Below, in pieces: positions 46,568 through 54,448 of a stretch of DNA of 64,000 nt. Numbering within the stretch: position 1 is the first letter of the stretch; every line of letters begins with the position of its first letter. Made by a program: the position numbers and the translations under genes. Origin of the DNA: an uncultured Spirochaetales bacterium (lineage in GTDB: Bacteria > Spirochaetota > Spirochaetia > Sphaerochaetales > Sphaerochaetaceae); the NCBI GenBank assembly GCA_944390025.1, contig CALXOK010000001.1, positions 124,001 to 188,000 of the forward strand, given 5' to 3'. Below the pieces are notes generated by a model. It searched no databases. It saw only the letters and a list, made by a program, of their open reading frames with translations, and was not told where the DNA came from.

Positions 46568-47734
46568 TCAGCTTTTTCTGAGAATATCATCGGTATGAAT
46601 CCAGCTTTCTGCTTTCTGGATATCCATCTTCTGCTTCTTCTCCTTGAGAAGCGTGTAGACAATTGAGCCGACAGGAACTGCAAAAAGCATTCCCAAAAGC
46701 CCGAAAACAGAACCGCATAGAGTGACGAGGATGAATGTGTAAACCGGTGGAAGTCCAAGAGATCCTCCGACAACCCTCGGGTAGATGAGATTCCCCTCAA
46801 GCTGCTGGAGAATAAGAATGAACAGAAGGAAGAAAAGGGCTTCCAGAGGAGATGTGACGGCAATGACAATCGCACCGAAGATTGCGCCGACAAATGCGCC
46901 GTAAACAGGAATCAGAGCTGTAACGCCGACAAGGACTCCAATCATTGTCGCATTGGGCAGGCCGAGGATGAACATTCCGAAAGCACATAATGAGCCGATG
47001 ATGATGGCTTCAAGAACCTGGGCGACAATGAAGTGCCTGAATGCCTTGTAACTTATTTTTGAGACATGGGACAGCCAGGTTGAGATCTCATTGTGGTTGA
47101 GCATGACAATCAGGCTTGTAAGATGACGGGCAATCATCTCCTTGTTTGTGACGAAATAGATTGCGAACACGATTGCTATGAAGAAAGTCACCGCACCGGA
47201 TATTGTCCCGAGAATCGTATTGAATGTTGAAGTGATTATCCTTGGGGAATTGATTCTGGCGAATTCCTCGACAACCTGATAAAGCTCGTCCAGACTCATA
47301 TCAAGCCAGGTGAGAACAGTATGAAGGGCTGCCTCGAAACTTGGCTCATTCTCGACTATATGTCCCTGAAGCATGTCAGAAAGCACGAGAATGGATGAGG
47401 CAAGCGTCTTGATTGCATTAATCGTCGCCGGAATGATGAAGCCGAGAATCAGAGCGCAGGCAAGGAAGAAAATCAGAAGGGAAAGTATGATTCCGGCAGC
47501 CCTGCTGCTTCTTGCAAGCAGTCTGATTTTTGAAGATGCAATTTTTTTCTCGAAGAAACTGGCAGGAATGTTGAGGATGAAAGCAAGAATGATTCCAAGA
47601 AAAAATGTCGTGAATGCGGACGTAATGAAACCGGCAAACGCCCTCATCGCTGAGGGAAGGTTTGAAAGCAGTACGTAAAAGCTTATGAGAATCAGACCCA
47701 GAAGCAGGAAAGAAAGGAATTTTTTCTTGCTCAT
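46568..47734 (-). CDS. AI-2E family transporter
   Basis: 388 aa, about eight membrane helices. Matches the AI-2E/PerM-type family: PSAMRAFAGFITSAFTTFFLGIILAFILNIP early, and the C-terminal GVTALIPVYGAFVGAIFGAIVIAV, QLEGNLIYPRVVGGSLGLPP and VTLCGSVFGLLGMLFAVPVGS. Members export autoinducer-2 or act as cation/H+ antiporters; the role here is unknown. I use the ATG at 47732-47734 (MSKKKFLSF...), because the upstream GTG extension is hydrophilic and lacks a ribosome site, although the ATG itself also has a weak one. It is divergent from yhhQ and ends at a terminator. Confidence 0.85.
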   Translation of the reverse strand: MSKKKFLSFLLLGLILISFYVLLSNLPSAMRAFAGFITSAFTTFFLGIILAFILNIPASFFEKKIASSKIRLLARSSRAAGIILSLLIFFLACALILGFIIPATINAIKTLASSILVLSDMLQGHIVENEPSFEAALHTVLTWLDMSLDELYQVVEEFARINSPRIITSTFNTILGTISGAVTFFIAIVFAIYFVTNKEMIARHLTSLIVMLNHNEISTWLSHVSKISYKAFRHFIVAQVLEAIIIGSLCAFGMFILGLPNATMIGVLVGVTALIPVYGAFVGAIFGAIVIAVTSPLEALFFLLFILILQQLEGNLIYPRVVGGSLGLPPVYTFILVTLCGSVFGLLGMLFAVPVGSIVYTLLKEKKQKMDIQKAESWIHTDDILRKS

Positions 47735-47777
47735 CGCTTGAATTCTATTTTGAATGTGAAGACAAATCAATCGGCTA

Positions 47778-47807
47778 TTGTAAATTTTCACATCACTCTG
47801 CTATATT
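47778..47807 (+). promoter_or_regulatory. yhhQ promoter
   Basis: TTGTAA (47778-47783), 18 bp, TATATT (47802-47807). The -10 ends 7 bp before the ATG and only CTCCATC lies between. There is no room for a preQ1 riboswitch in the transcript. Confidence 0.6.
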
Positions 47808-47814
47808 CTCCATC

Positions 47815-48486
47815 ATGGATTACAAGGTACCGGAAAACCCTTATCAAAACCGGAGCGGCAGTTTCACACCGCTTGTTGTTGTCACAGCAGTTCTGGTTAC
47901 GCTCTATCTGACAGCCAATCTCATGGCAGTCAAGATTATCAGAATCGGGTCCCTCTCGCTTTTTGATGCAGGGACAATCACCTTTCCTCTCACATACATG
48001 CTTGGAGATGTCCTTGCCGAGGTATGGGGATACAGAACGGCAAAACGAGTCATCTGGCTCACGTTCGCATGTAATGTCATGCTTGTCTTCTTCACAGGAA
48101 TCGGCGTGCTGCTTCCTTATCCTGAATACATGGAAAGCACCCAGCAGGCATACAGTGCGATTTACACCTATGTTCCACGCATTGTCATAGCATCCCTGAT
48201 TTCATTCCTGCTGGGAGAACTTGCCAATGCGAAGATGCTTGTGATGATAAAGAAGTGGCAGAAGGATGGCAGGCATCTGTGGATAAGGACAATTGGATCG
48301 TCAGTTGCGGGTTATCTCATCGACACGACATTTTTCGTTCTCATTGCCTTCTACGGCACAGTGCCTGACGGGGAGCTGATCTTCATGATTGCAGTCCAGT
48401 ACGCTGCAAAGCTCCTCATTGAGGCGGTCTTCGGCACTCCGCTTGCATATGCCGCAGTTAATTATATTAAAAGGAGATTCCAGTGA
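47815..48486 (+). CDS. yhhQ: Queuosine precursor transporter (YhhQ/VUT family)
   Basis: 223 aa, about six membrane helices. Family marks are TLYLTANLMAVKII, TITFPLTYMLGDVLAEVWGYRTAKRVIW and SVAGYLIDTTFFVLIAF. YhhQ proteins import preQ0/preQ1, and in some species queuine or queuosine. The ATG follows its -10 by 7 bp with no Shine-Dalgarno (leaderless candidate). The next gene, a radical-SAM protein, starts in its stop codon, so the two are coupled. Confidence 0.92.
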   Translation: MDYKVPENPYQNRSGSFTPLVVVTAVLVTLYLTANLMAVKIIRIGSLSLFDAGTITFPLTYMLGDVLAEVWGYRTAKRVIWLTFACNVMLVFFTGIGVLLPYPEYMESTQQAYSAIYTYVPRIVIASLISFLLGELANAKMLVMIKKWQKDGRHLWIRTIGSSVAGYLIDTTFFVLIAFYGTVPDGELIFMIAVQYAAKLLIEAVFGTPLAYAAVNYIKRRFQ

Positions 48487-49172
48487 GCGGACTTGTGCGG
48501 TACAGTTCAATTGACACAGGACTCAGACGTGAGTTCATTCTTCTGCAGGGCAGGGGATGCAGGTGGAGAAAATGCACTTTCTGTGACTACCATCTTGATG
48601 TGTCCGGCTCCCCTTTTGAAATCAACAGGAGCATCCTTGAGCAGGTCAGCGGAAAATACGGAGTGCTTGATATCATAAACTCAGGTTCGGCAATGGAGCT
48701 TGATGATAAAACTGTCAGGCTGATAGCTGAAACAGTCAGGGAAAAAAATATTCATGATTTATGGTTCGAGGCCCACTGGATGTACCGCAGCCGGCTGGAT
48801 GTTTTCAGCGCTAACTTCCCATGCCGTGTCCATTACCGTACAGGAATTGAGACTTTCAACCCGAGCCTTCGCAAGAAATGGAACAAAGGTGTTGAAGAAA
48901 CAGTCACCCCTGAAGAAGTGAGGAAATATTTTGAAGGCGTCTGCCTTCTGGCCGGTCTGGAAGGACAGACCAGGGAAGATATCATCCAGAGCGTCAGCAT
49001 CGCTGAAAGGCTGTTTGAGTATTATTCAGTCAACCTTTTCTGCCCGAACTCTACAGCCGAAAGAAGGGATGAGGAACTGTGCAGGTATTTTATCAGTGAA
49101 CTTGCTCCGGAAATAAGGAAAAGCAGTAAGGCAGAGGTCCTGATCGACAACACAGACCTTGGCGTCGGCTGA
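48483..49172 (+). CDS. Small radical SAM protein, candidate queuine lyase (QueL-like)
   Basis: 229 aa from GTG 48483 overlapping yhhQ as GTGA. It has an unusual cluster motif, Cys-x4-Cys-x2-Cys in GCRWRKCTFCDYH near residues 26-34, then INSGSAMELDD and VHYRTGIETFNP. The C-terminal half (FCPNSTAERRDEELCRYF) adds further Cys. In Clostridioides difficile a radical-SAM enzyme encoded beside YhhQ (QueL) releases queuine from queuosine 5'-phosphate; position and size fit, but I cannot confirm homology by eye. The alternative is an uncharacterised radical-SAM enzyme acting on a YhhQ substrate. Confidence 0.6.
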   Translation: MSGLVRYSSIDTGLRREFILLQGRGCRWRKCTFCDYHLDVSGSPFEINRSILEQVSGKYGVLDIINSGSAMELDDKTVRLIAETVREKNIHDLWFEAHWMYRSRLDVFSANFPCRVHYRTGIETFNPSLRKKWNKGVEETVTPEEVRKYFEGVCLLAGLEGQTREDIIQSVSIAERLFEYYSVNLFCPNSTAERRDEELCRYFISELAPEIRKSSKAEVLIDNTDLGVG

Positions 49173-49174
49173 TA

Positions 49175-49203
49175 TTTCCTTACTTGCATCTTTAAGGTAT
49201 AAT
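49175..49203 (+). promoter_or_regulatory. rpe promoter
   Basis: Consensus TATAAT (49198-49203) ending 8 bp before the rpe ATG. The -35 at 17 bp is poor (TTTCCT, 49175-49180), so an activator may be needed. Confidence 0.5.
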
Positions 49204-49211
49204 ATTCTGTC

Positions 49212-49889
49212 ATGAGCGATAACAGAATCGAGATTGCACCATCCATCCTCTCTGCTGACTTCTCAATTATAAGAAACGAGATCAGCGAGATTGAGGAATG
49301 CGGTGCGAAGTATCTCCATATTGATGTCATGGACGGAGTCTTCGTTCCGCAGATCACTTTCGGTCCGAAATTCATCAAGGACATCCGTCCTCACAGCGAT
49401 TTGTTCTTTGATGCCCACCTCATGATTACCGCTCCGGAAAATCATCTTGAGGCATTCATCGATGCAGGATGCGATTGCATAACGATTCATCAGGAAAGCT
49501 GTATTCATCTCAACAGAGCCTTGAATTTTATAAAGGACAGGGGAGTGAAGTGCGGAATCTCGATTGTGCCAAGCACCCCGGTGAGTGCAATAATTCCTGT
49601 TCTTGATATCGTCGACCTTGTGCTTGTCATGACAGTCAATCCGGGTTATGGCGGACAGAAACTCATCCAGAGCTGTATGGACAAGGTCGTGGAGCTCAAT
49701 GAGCTGCGTTCAAGCGAAGATTATGGTTACCTGATCAGTGTTGACGGAGGTGTCAACCTTGATACGGTTCAGGATGTCGTGGCTGCAGGTGCTGATATCG
49801 CGGTTGTAGGTTCCGCTTATTTCAATGCAATTGACAAGGCGGCCTTCCTTGAAAGGATGCATTCACTTGCCAGGGAGAGTTTTCACTGA
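49212..49889 (+). CDS. rpe: Ribulose-phosphate 3-epimerase
   Basis: 225 aa TIM barrel interconverting ribulose-5-P and xylulose-5-P in the pentose phosphate pathway. APSILSADFS, HIDVMDGVFVPQITFGP, FDAHLMI, VLVMTVNPGYGGQ and ISVDGGVN carry the metal ligands and phosphate-binding loop. AAGG is 14 bp from the ATG, too far for a good ribosome site; the -10 ends 8 bp before it (leaderless candidate). It begins a run rpe-dtd-recA-scpA-scpB-rluB-cmk-rpsA. dtd starts on its last base. Confidence 0.96.
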   Translation: MSDNRIEIAPSILSADFSIIRNEISEIEECGAKYLHIDVMDGVFVPQITFGPKFIKDIRPHSDLFFDAHLMITAPENHLEAFIDAGCDCITIHQESCIHLNRALNFIKDRGVKCGISIVPSTPVSAIIPVLDIVDLVLVMTVNPGYGGQKLIQSCMDKVVELNELRSSEDYGYLISVDGGVNLDTVQDVVAAGADIAVVGSAYFNAIDKAAFLERMHSLARESFH

Positions 49890-50350
49890 TGCTTGCTGTG
49901 ATTCAGACAGTCAGGGATGCCTCTGTCACTGTTGAAGGAAAGACTGTCGGAAGCATTGAAGAGGGAATGCTTGTATATTTCGGCGTTGAGAAAGATGACC
50001 GCATGGAAGAGCTGAAGCCATTTCTTGAGAAGCTTGTCAGACTGAGAATCTTCAAGGATGAGAACGGGAAAATGAATCTTTCCCTTGCCAGTTCTGGCGC
50101 AAGGATTCTATTTGTCAGCCAGTTCACCCTTGCAGGAGACATTTACAAAGGCAACAGACCTGGTTTCGATAATGCGGCTCCTGCTCCTGTTGCAAAGGAA
50201 TTCTATGAAGAAGCGCTCAGGATTCTTGCCCAGATGGGATACAGCGTCAGCTCAGGATGCTTTGGAGAACATATGATGGTCAGTTATATCAATGACGGAC
50301 CAGAGACATTCATTCTTGATTCAAAGAGACTTTTTGCTCAAAAATGTTAA
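49889..50350 (+). CDS. dtd: D-aminoacyl-tRNA deacylase
   Basis: 153 aa. Removes D-amino acids and mischarged Gly from tRNA. VIQTVRDASVTVEGKTVG, LFVSQFTLAGD (SQFTL active-site motif) and the C-terminal NDGPET are present; the latter is NxPxT in most members, here with Glu before Thr, keeping the Gly-cisPro. It overlaps rpe by one base. Confidence 0.93.
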   Translation: MLAVIQTVRDASVTVEGKTVGSIEEGMLVYFGVEKDDRMEELKPFLEKLVRLRIFKDENGKMNLSLASSGARILFVSQFTLAGDIYKGNRPGFDNAAPAPVAKEFYEEALRILAQMGYSVSSGCFGEHMMVSYINDGPETFILDSKRLFAQKC

Positions 50351-50383
50351 AGATTCAGTATGTAGTCAGTGCAGGAGATAAAT

Positions 50384-51451
50384 ATGGCAAAAATTGCTGA
50401 AATTTCAAAAGACGTGCAGGCGGCACGCACACAGGCGCTTGAAGCTGCCAGAAGCCAGATTGACAAACAGTTCGGAAAAGGTTCGCTGATGAAACTCGGA
50501 GACGCCCAGGGCACTCTTGATGTCGAGGTAATTCCTTCAGGAAGCCTTCTGCTGGATGAGGCACTTGGAGTCGGAGGATACCCGAAAGGCAGAATCATCG
50601 AGATTTACGGACCTGAGAGCTCCGGCAAGACGACTCTTGCTCTTCATGCGATTGCTGAAAGCCAGAAAATGGGCGGCATTGCTGCATTCATCGATGCTGA
50701 GCACGCACTGGATCCGACATATGCCAAGAACCTCGGGGTGAATATAAATGAGCTCTGGATAAGCCAGCCCGACAACGGTGAGCAGGCTCTTGAAATCACA
50801 GAGTCCCTTGTCCGTTCCGGTGCTGTCGATATCATCGTTGTCGATTCTGTCGCGGCTCTCACTCCTCAGGCTGAGATTGAAGGGGAGATGGGTGACAGCC
50901 ACATGGGTGTGCAGGCCCGTCTCATGAGCCAGGCTCTCAGAAAGCTCACAGGAATTCTTGCAAAGAGCAATACGACAATCATATTCATCAACCAGCTGAG
51001 AATGAAAATCGGGGTCATGTTCGGGAATCCTGAGACGACAACAGGCGGTAATGCCCTGAAATTCTATGCGTCTATCAGAATGGATGTCCGCAAGATTGAC
51101 TCAATCGGAAAGAGCCAGGATGAGCTTTACGGTAACAGGGTGAGGGTTAAGATTGTCAAGAACAAGGTTGCTCCTCCTTTCAAGAAATGCGAGCTTGACC
51201 TCCTCTTCGGAAAGGGAATCAGCTATGAAGGCAGCATGCTTGATGCCGCATTGAAGTATGGCATGATTGAGAAGTCCGGATCCTGGTATTCCTATGAAGG
51301 AGAGAAAATCGGTCAGGGAAGGGAGAAGACTATCGAATACTTTGAGAACAACAGGCAGCTTACCGAGGAGCTTGTATCTAAACTCAGAGAGAAGATGTTC
51401 ACCCATAAAGAAGATAACAAGACAGATGAATCTGTTGAGTCAGAGGGCTGA
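50384..51451 (+). CDS. recA: Recombinase RecA
   Basis: 355 aa. Forms filaments on ssDNA for strand exchange and SOS signalling. Walker [18 protein letters not shown], the Walker B region [12 protein letters not shown], loop L1 [10 protein letters not shown], and L2 [23 protein letters not shown] use ATG 50384, 6 bp after AGGAG, rather than the in-frame ATG at 50369. No LexA-type box is evident in the 33-bp gap after dtd. Confidence 0.98.
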   Translation: MAKIAEISKDVQAARTQALEAARSQIDKQFGKGSLMKLGDAQGTLDVEVIPSGSLLLDEALGVGGYPKGRIIEIYGPESSGKTTLALHAIAESQKMGGIAAFIDAEHALDPTYAKNLGVNINELWISQPDNGEQALEITESLVRSGAVDIIVVDSVAALTPQAEIEGEMGDSHMGVQARLMSQALRKLTGILAKSNTTIIFINQLRMKIGVMFGNPETTTGGNALKFYASIRMDVRKIDSIGKSQDELYGNRVRVKIVKNKVAPPFKKCELDLLFGKGISYEGSMLDAALKYGMIEKSGSWYSYEGEKIGQGREKTIEYFENNRQLTEELVSKLREKMFTHKEDNKTDESVESEG

Positions 51452-51453
51452 CC

Positions 51454-52404
51454 TTGGCTGCTGACGACAGAGCGGATGTCCTATTTGATCCACAGGAAAA
51501 GCAGGTCTTCAAGACACAGGAGTTTGAAGGCCCGCTTGATTTGCTGCTTTACCAGATTCAGAAATCTGAAATCAACATTTATGACATCCCGATTGCAGAA
51601 ATCACACAACAGTTTCTTGAATATATCGAGCAACACAAGGATTCCGGACTCAGGAACCTTGCGGATTTTTACCGCATGGCGGCTGATTTGCTATATATCA
51701 AGAGCAAGATGCTTCTTCCGATTGAAGTCGAGTTCGATGAAGAGTACGAGGATCCTAGAAAGGAGCTTGTTGACAGGCTCATCGAGTACCAGAAATTCAA
51801 AAAATATACTGACCTCCTCACTGGAGCCGCTGTAGGCGACAGTTTTCATATTCCCAGAAAGGAGAATTTCTTTGCTCTTCCTTTTCAGGATGAGGAACTT
51901 TTCAATGGAATCAAAATCAGCGATCTGCTCGACACTTTCCGCAGCCTGATTGAGAAAAAATCCCCGACAAAGCTCTTCAACGTCTTTGAAGAAGTCTCCG
52001 TGAAGGAGAAAAGAGCATACATGATGGAGCTCTTTGAGACACATGACCAGATTACAATCAGCGAGGTCATTGTCCATTTTGACCAGCCTCTGCATATCAT
52101 ATGTTCATTCATGGCGATTCTTGAAATGGCCAAGGACAAGGTAATTGTTTTCCAGCAGAAAGAGAAGAACGGCGAGATTTACATTGTCCTGCGTCCCCAG
52201 GACTGGCAGGCCAGCCTTGCTGATGAATATGATAAGGACTATGATGAGGTCGTTGAGAACGATTTGAGCGATCCTGATGACTATTCAATCATCTCTTCTG
52301 ACAGAAGGGAGGAAACGGACAGGATGCTTGAAGAGGAAGACGAAGAGCAAAAGCTTGAAGAAGAGTATCTGGGAGATGAGGAGAATCTTCTGGATGAGGA
52401 CTGA
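51454..52404 (+). CDS. scpA: Segregation and condensation protein A
   Basis: 316 aa kleisin linking SMC heads. FEGPLDLLLYQIQKSEINIYDIPIAEITQQFLEYI is the family N-terminus, ADLLYIKSKMLLP follows, and the C-terminal winged helix lies around 215-255. The tail from about 265 is highly acidic (EEEDEEQKLEEEYLGDEENLL), longer than usual. The start is TTG 51454, 2 bp after recA, with a weak AGAGGG. scpB follows after 4 bp. Confidence 0.93.
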   Translation: MAADDRADVLFDPQEKQVFKTQEFEGPLDLLLYQIQKSEINIYDIPIAEITQQFLEYIEQHKDSGLRNLADFYRMAADLLYIKSKMLLPIEVEFDEEYEDPRKELVDRLIEYQKFKKYTDLLTGAAVGDSFHIPRKENFFALPFQDEELFNGIKISDLLDTFRSLIEKKSPTKLFNVFEEVSVKEKRAYMMELFETHDQITISEVIVHFDQPLHIICSFMAILEMAKDKVIVFQQKEKNGEIYIVLRPQDWQASLADEYDKDYDEVVENDLSDPDDYSIISSDRREETDRMLEEEDEEQKLEEEYLGDEENLLDED

Positions 52405-52408
52405 CTGA

Positions 52409-52984
52409 ATGGCAAAAAAAGAGCTAATGAGTACCAATGCCCGTCTCGTTGAAACAGTTCTTTTTATAGAGAATGAGGCGTTGGACATGGAACGTCTGTG
52501 CTCCATGACAAATCTTGATGAGAAAAGCGTTGCCAAGGCTGTCAAGGAGCTCAGCACAGTATATGAGGAAAGCGGTCACGGACTGAGAATCAAGGAAAAT
52601 TCTGATTCTTCAATCGAATTCGCCCCATGCAGTGACCTGTATGACCTTCTGCGTTCCACATACGGACGCAAGGTGGACCGCAGGCTGACCCGTGCTGCCA
52701 TGGAAACCCTTTCCATTGTCGCATACAGCCAGCCGATAACAAGAAAGGAAATTGACAATATCAGGGGAGTCGCCTCTGATTCGATAGTACGCCTTCTCAG
52801 AGAGAGAGAATACATCAAGGTTGTCGGCCGTAAGGATGTTCCGGGCCATCCATGTCTTTACGGTACCAGCAGGAAGTTCCTCTTTGAGTTCGGATTGAAA
52901 TCCATAAGCGACCTGCCGAAACTGAGCGCAATCGACTCTATGAGATTCAACAAGGAAGAAAGTGGAGATACAGATAATGGATGA
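52409..52984 (+). CDS. scpB: Segregation and condensation protein B
   Basis: 191 aa. Two winged helices, with LVETVLFIENEALDMERL, LTRAAMETLSIVAYSQPITRKEIDNIRGVASDSIVRLLRER and VPGHPCLYGTSRKFLFEFGL typical of ScpB. With ScpA it forms the SMC accessory complex; smc is not in the window. It overlaps rluB by 8 bp. Confidence 0.95.
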   Translation: MAKKELMSTNARLVETVLFIENEALDMERLCSMTNLDEKSVAKAVKELSTVYEESGHGLRIKENSDSSIEFAPCSDLYDLLRSTYGRKVDRRLTRAAMETLSIVAYSQPITRKEIDNIRGVASDSIVRLLREREYIKVVGRKDVPGHPCLYGTSRKFLFEFGLKSISDLPKLSAIDSMRFNKEESGDTDNG

Positions 52985-53789
52985 TTCACAGGCACTCAGG
53001 CTGCAGGTGTATATGGCAAAATGCGGTGTAGGCAGCAGAAGGCACTGCGAGGAGCTCATCAGCCAGAGAAGGGTGATGGTCAACAACAGAGTGGTTGATC
53101 AGATGGGAGTGAAGGTCACTCCAGAAGACATAGTTCAGGTTGACGGAGAGACAATCGAGCTTGTAGACAAGGTCTATTACATTGCCTTGAACAAGCCACG
53201 GGGCTATGTCTGCACAAACTATGATCCGAATGAAGAGCGCTATGCCAGGGATCTGATTATGATCAGGGACCAGAACCTGCTTTTCAACGTCGGCCGTCTG
53301 GATAAGGACTCAAACGGACTGATTCTTTTTTCCAATGACGGGGATTTTGCCAACAAGGTGACGCATCCGCGTAATGAAATCGAGAAAGAATATGTTGTCC
53401 ATCTTGACCGCAAGGCTGATGTCGAGGATTTGAAGAAAGCGCTCAAAGGACTTTACATTGATCTTCCGCAGCCTTACAGGATAAAAAGCTACAGCTTCAT
53501 TCCGCAGAGAAAGGATTACATCAGGGTTGTGCTTACTGAAGGCAAGAACCGTGAAATCAGAAAGATATTCTCATTCCTCGGCTATGAGGTCAAAGGTTTG
53601 ACACGCGTTAGAATCGGATGCATTGAGCTCGGTTCACTCCAGCCCGGTGAATTCAGAAATCTCTCAAAGAAAGAAATAGAAGGCCTTCTTGCCGGCAAGA
53701 ACAGTCTTGATGAGAGAAAGAAATTCGGTGCGGCGCTGAAAAGGGAAAGGGAACTGAAGAGGAGACAGAGTGATGGTAATAGCAATTGA
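52977..53789 (+). CDS. rluB: 23S rRNA pseudouridine synthase (RluB/RsuA family)
   Basis: 270 aa. The N-terminal S4 RNA-binding domain (QVYMAKCGVGSRRHCEELISQRRVMVNNR) precedes the catalytic domain with Asp in NVGRLDKDSNGLILFSNDG and KEYVVHLDRK. The basic tail (KKFGAALKRERELKRRQS) probably aids rRNA binding. ATG 52977 is preferred, with GGAG 9 bp upstream, over GTG 52962. RluB fits the scpA-scpB-rluB-cmk-rpsA order; RluE/F or RsuA cannot be excluded. Confidence 0.9.
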   Translation: MDDSQALRLQVYMAKCGVGSRRHCEELISQRRVMVNNRVVDQMGVKVTPEDIVQVDGETIELVDKVYYIALNKPRGYVCTNYDPNEERYARDLIMIRDQNLLFNVGRLDKDSNGLILFSNDGDFANKVTHPRNEIEKEYVVHLDRKADVEDLKKALKGLYIDLPQPYRIKSYSFIPQRKDYIRVVLTEGKNREIRKIFSFLGYEVKGLTRVRIGCIELGSLQPGEFRNLSKKEIEGLLAGKNSLDERKKFGAALKRERELKRRQSDGNSN

Positions 53790-54414
53790 CGGACCCGCAG
53801 GATGCGGCAAGAGCACAATAGCAAAGCTTGTTGCTTCAAGGCTTGGATTCTACTTTCTGAACACAGGTTCTTTCTACAGGGCAGTTGCATATGCACAGCT
53901 CAAGAAGGGCGGGGATTGCAATGACAGGGACTCCTGCCTTGAGACAGCAAAGAACATCAGGATAACAGTGGAAAACGGAAACATCTGCCTTGACGGGGAG
54001 GATGTCGAGGACCGTCTTCATACAAAGGATGTCGATATGGTGTCAAGCATAGTCTCATCTGATCCGCGCCTGAGAGAGATTGTCACGGACATGGTCAGAA
54101 AGGTTGCCGGAACCATGGATATAGTCACCGAAGGCCGTGATACCACAACCGTCATCTTCCCGGATGCCAGATTCAAGTTCTACTTCGATGCGCAGCCTGA
54201 AATCAGGGCAAGAAGACGCATTGAGCAGCAGAAAGGCGACCAGAGTTTTGAGGAAGTTCTTGAACTGATTAAGAAAAGGGATGAGAACGATATGAACAAG
54301 GAAGCTGGAGCCTTAAAAAAGGCCGATGACGCTGTTTATATAGACACTTCTTACTTGACCATAAGCCAAGTTTGTGAGAAAGTTTGTTCTGTCGTGCAGT
54401 CTGAGCTTAATTAG
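53773..54414 (+). CDS. cmk: Cytidylate kinase
   Basis: 213 aa. Phosphorylates CMP and dCMP. P-loop IDGPAGCGKST at residues 5-15, LNTGSFYRAVAY, TEGRDTTTVIFPDARFKFYFDA (RD motif) and RRIEQQKGDQSFEEVLELIKKRD lid. ATG 53773 has GGAG 8 bp upstream; it overlaps rluB by 17 bp. The next gene is rpsA, and in some treponemes the two are fused; here a stop codon and a good ribosome site separate them. Confidence 0.95.
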   Translation: MVIAIDGPAGCGKSTIAKLVASRLGFYFLNTGSFYRAVAYAQLKKGGDCNDRDSCLETAKNIRITVENGNICLDGEDVEDRLHTKDVDMVSSIVSSDPRLREIVTDMVRKVAGTMDIVTEGRDTTTVIFPDARFKFYFDAQPEIRARRRIEQQKGDQSFEEVLELIKKRDENDMNKEAGALKKADDAVYIDTSYLTISQVCEKVCSVVQSELN

Positions 54415-54448
54415 CTGTACGGTAAAGCATTTAATAGGAGCAAAAGAA

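Noticed and set aside
47784-47814. preQ1 riboswitch before yhhQ
   Set aside because: The predicted transcript starts at the ATG, so there is no leader long enough to hold one.
50351-50383. LexA/SOS box upstream of recA
   Set aside because: No palindrome of known SOS-box type is visible in the 33-bp gap.
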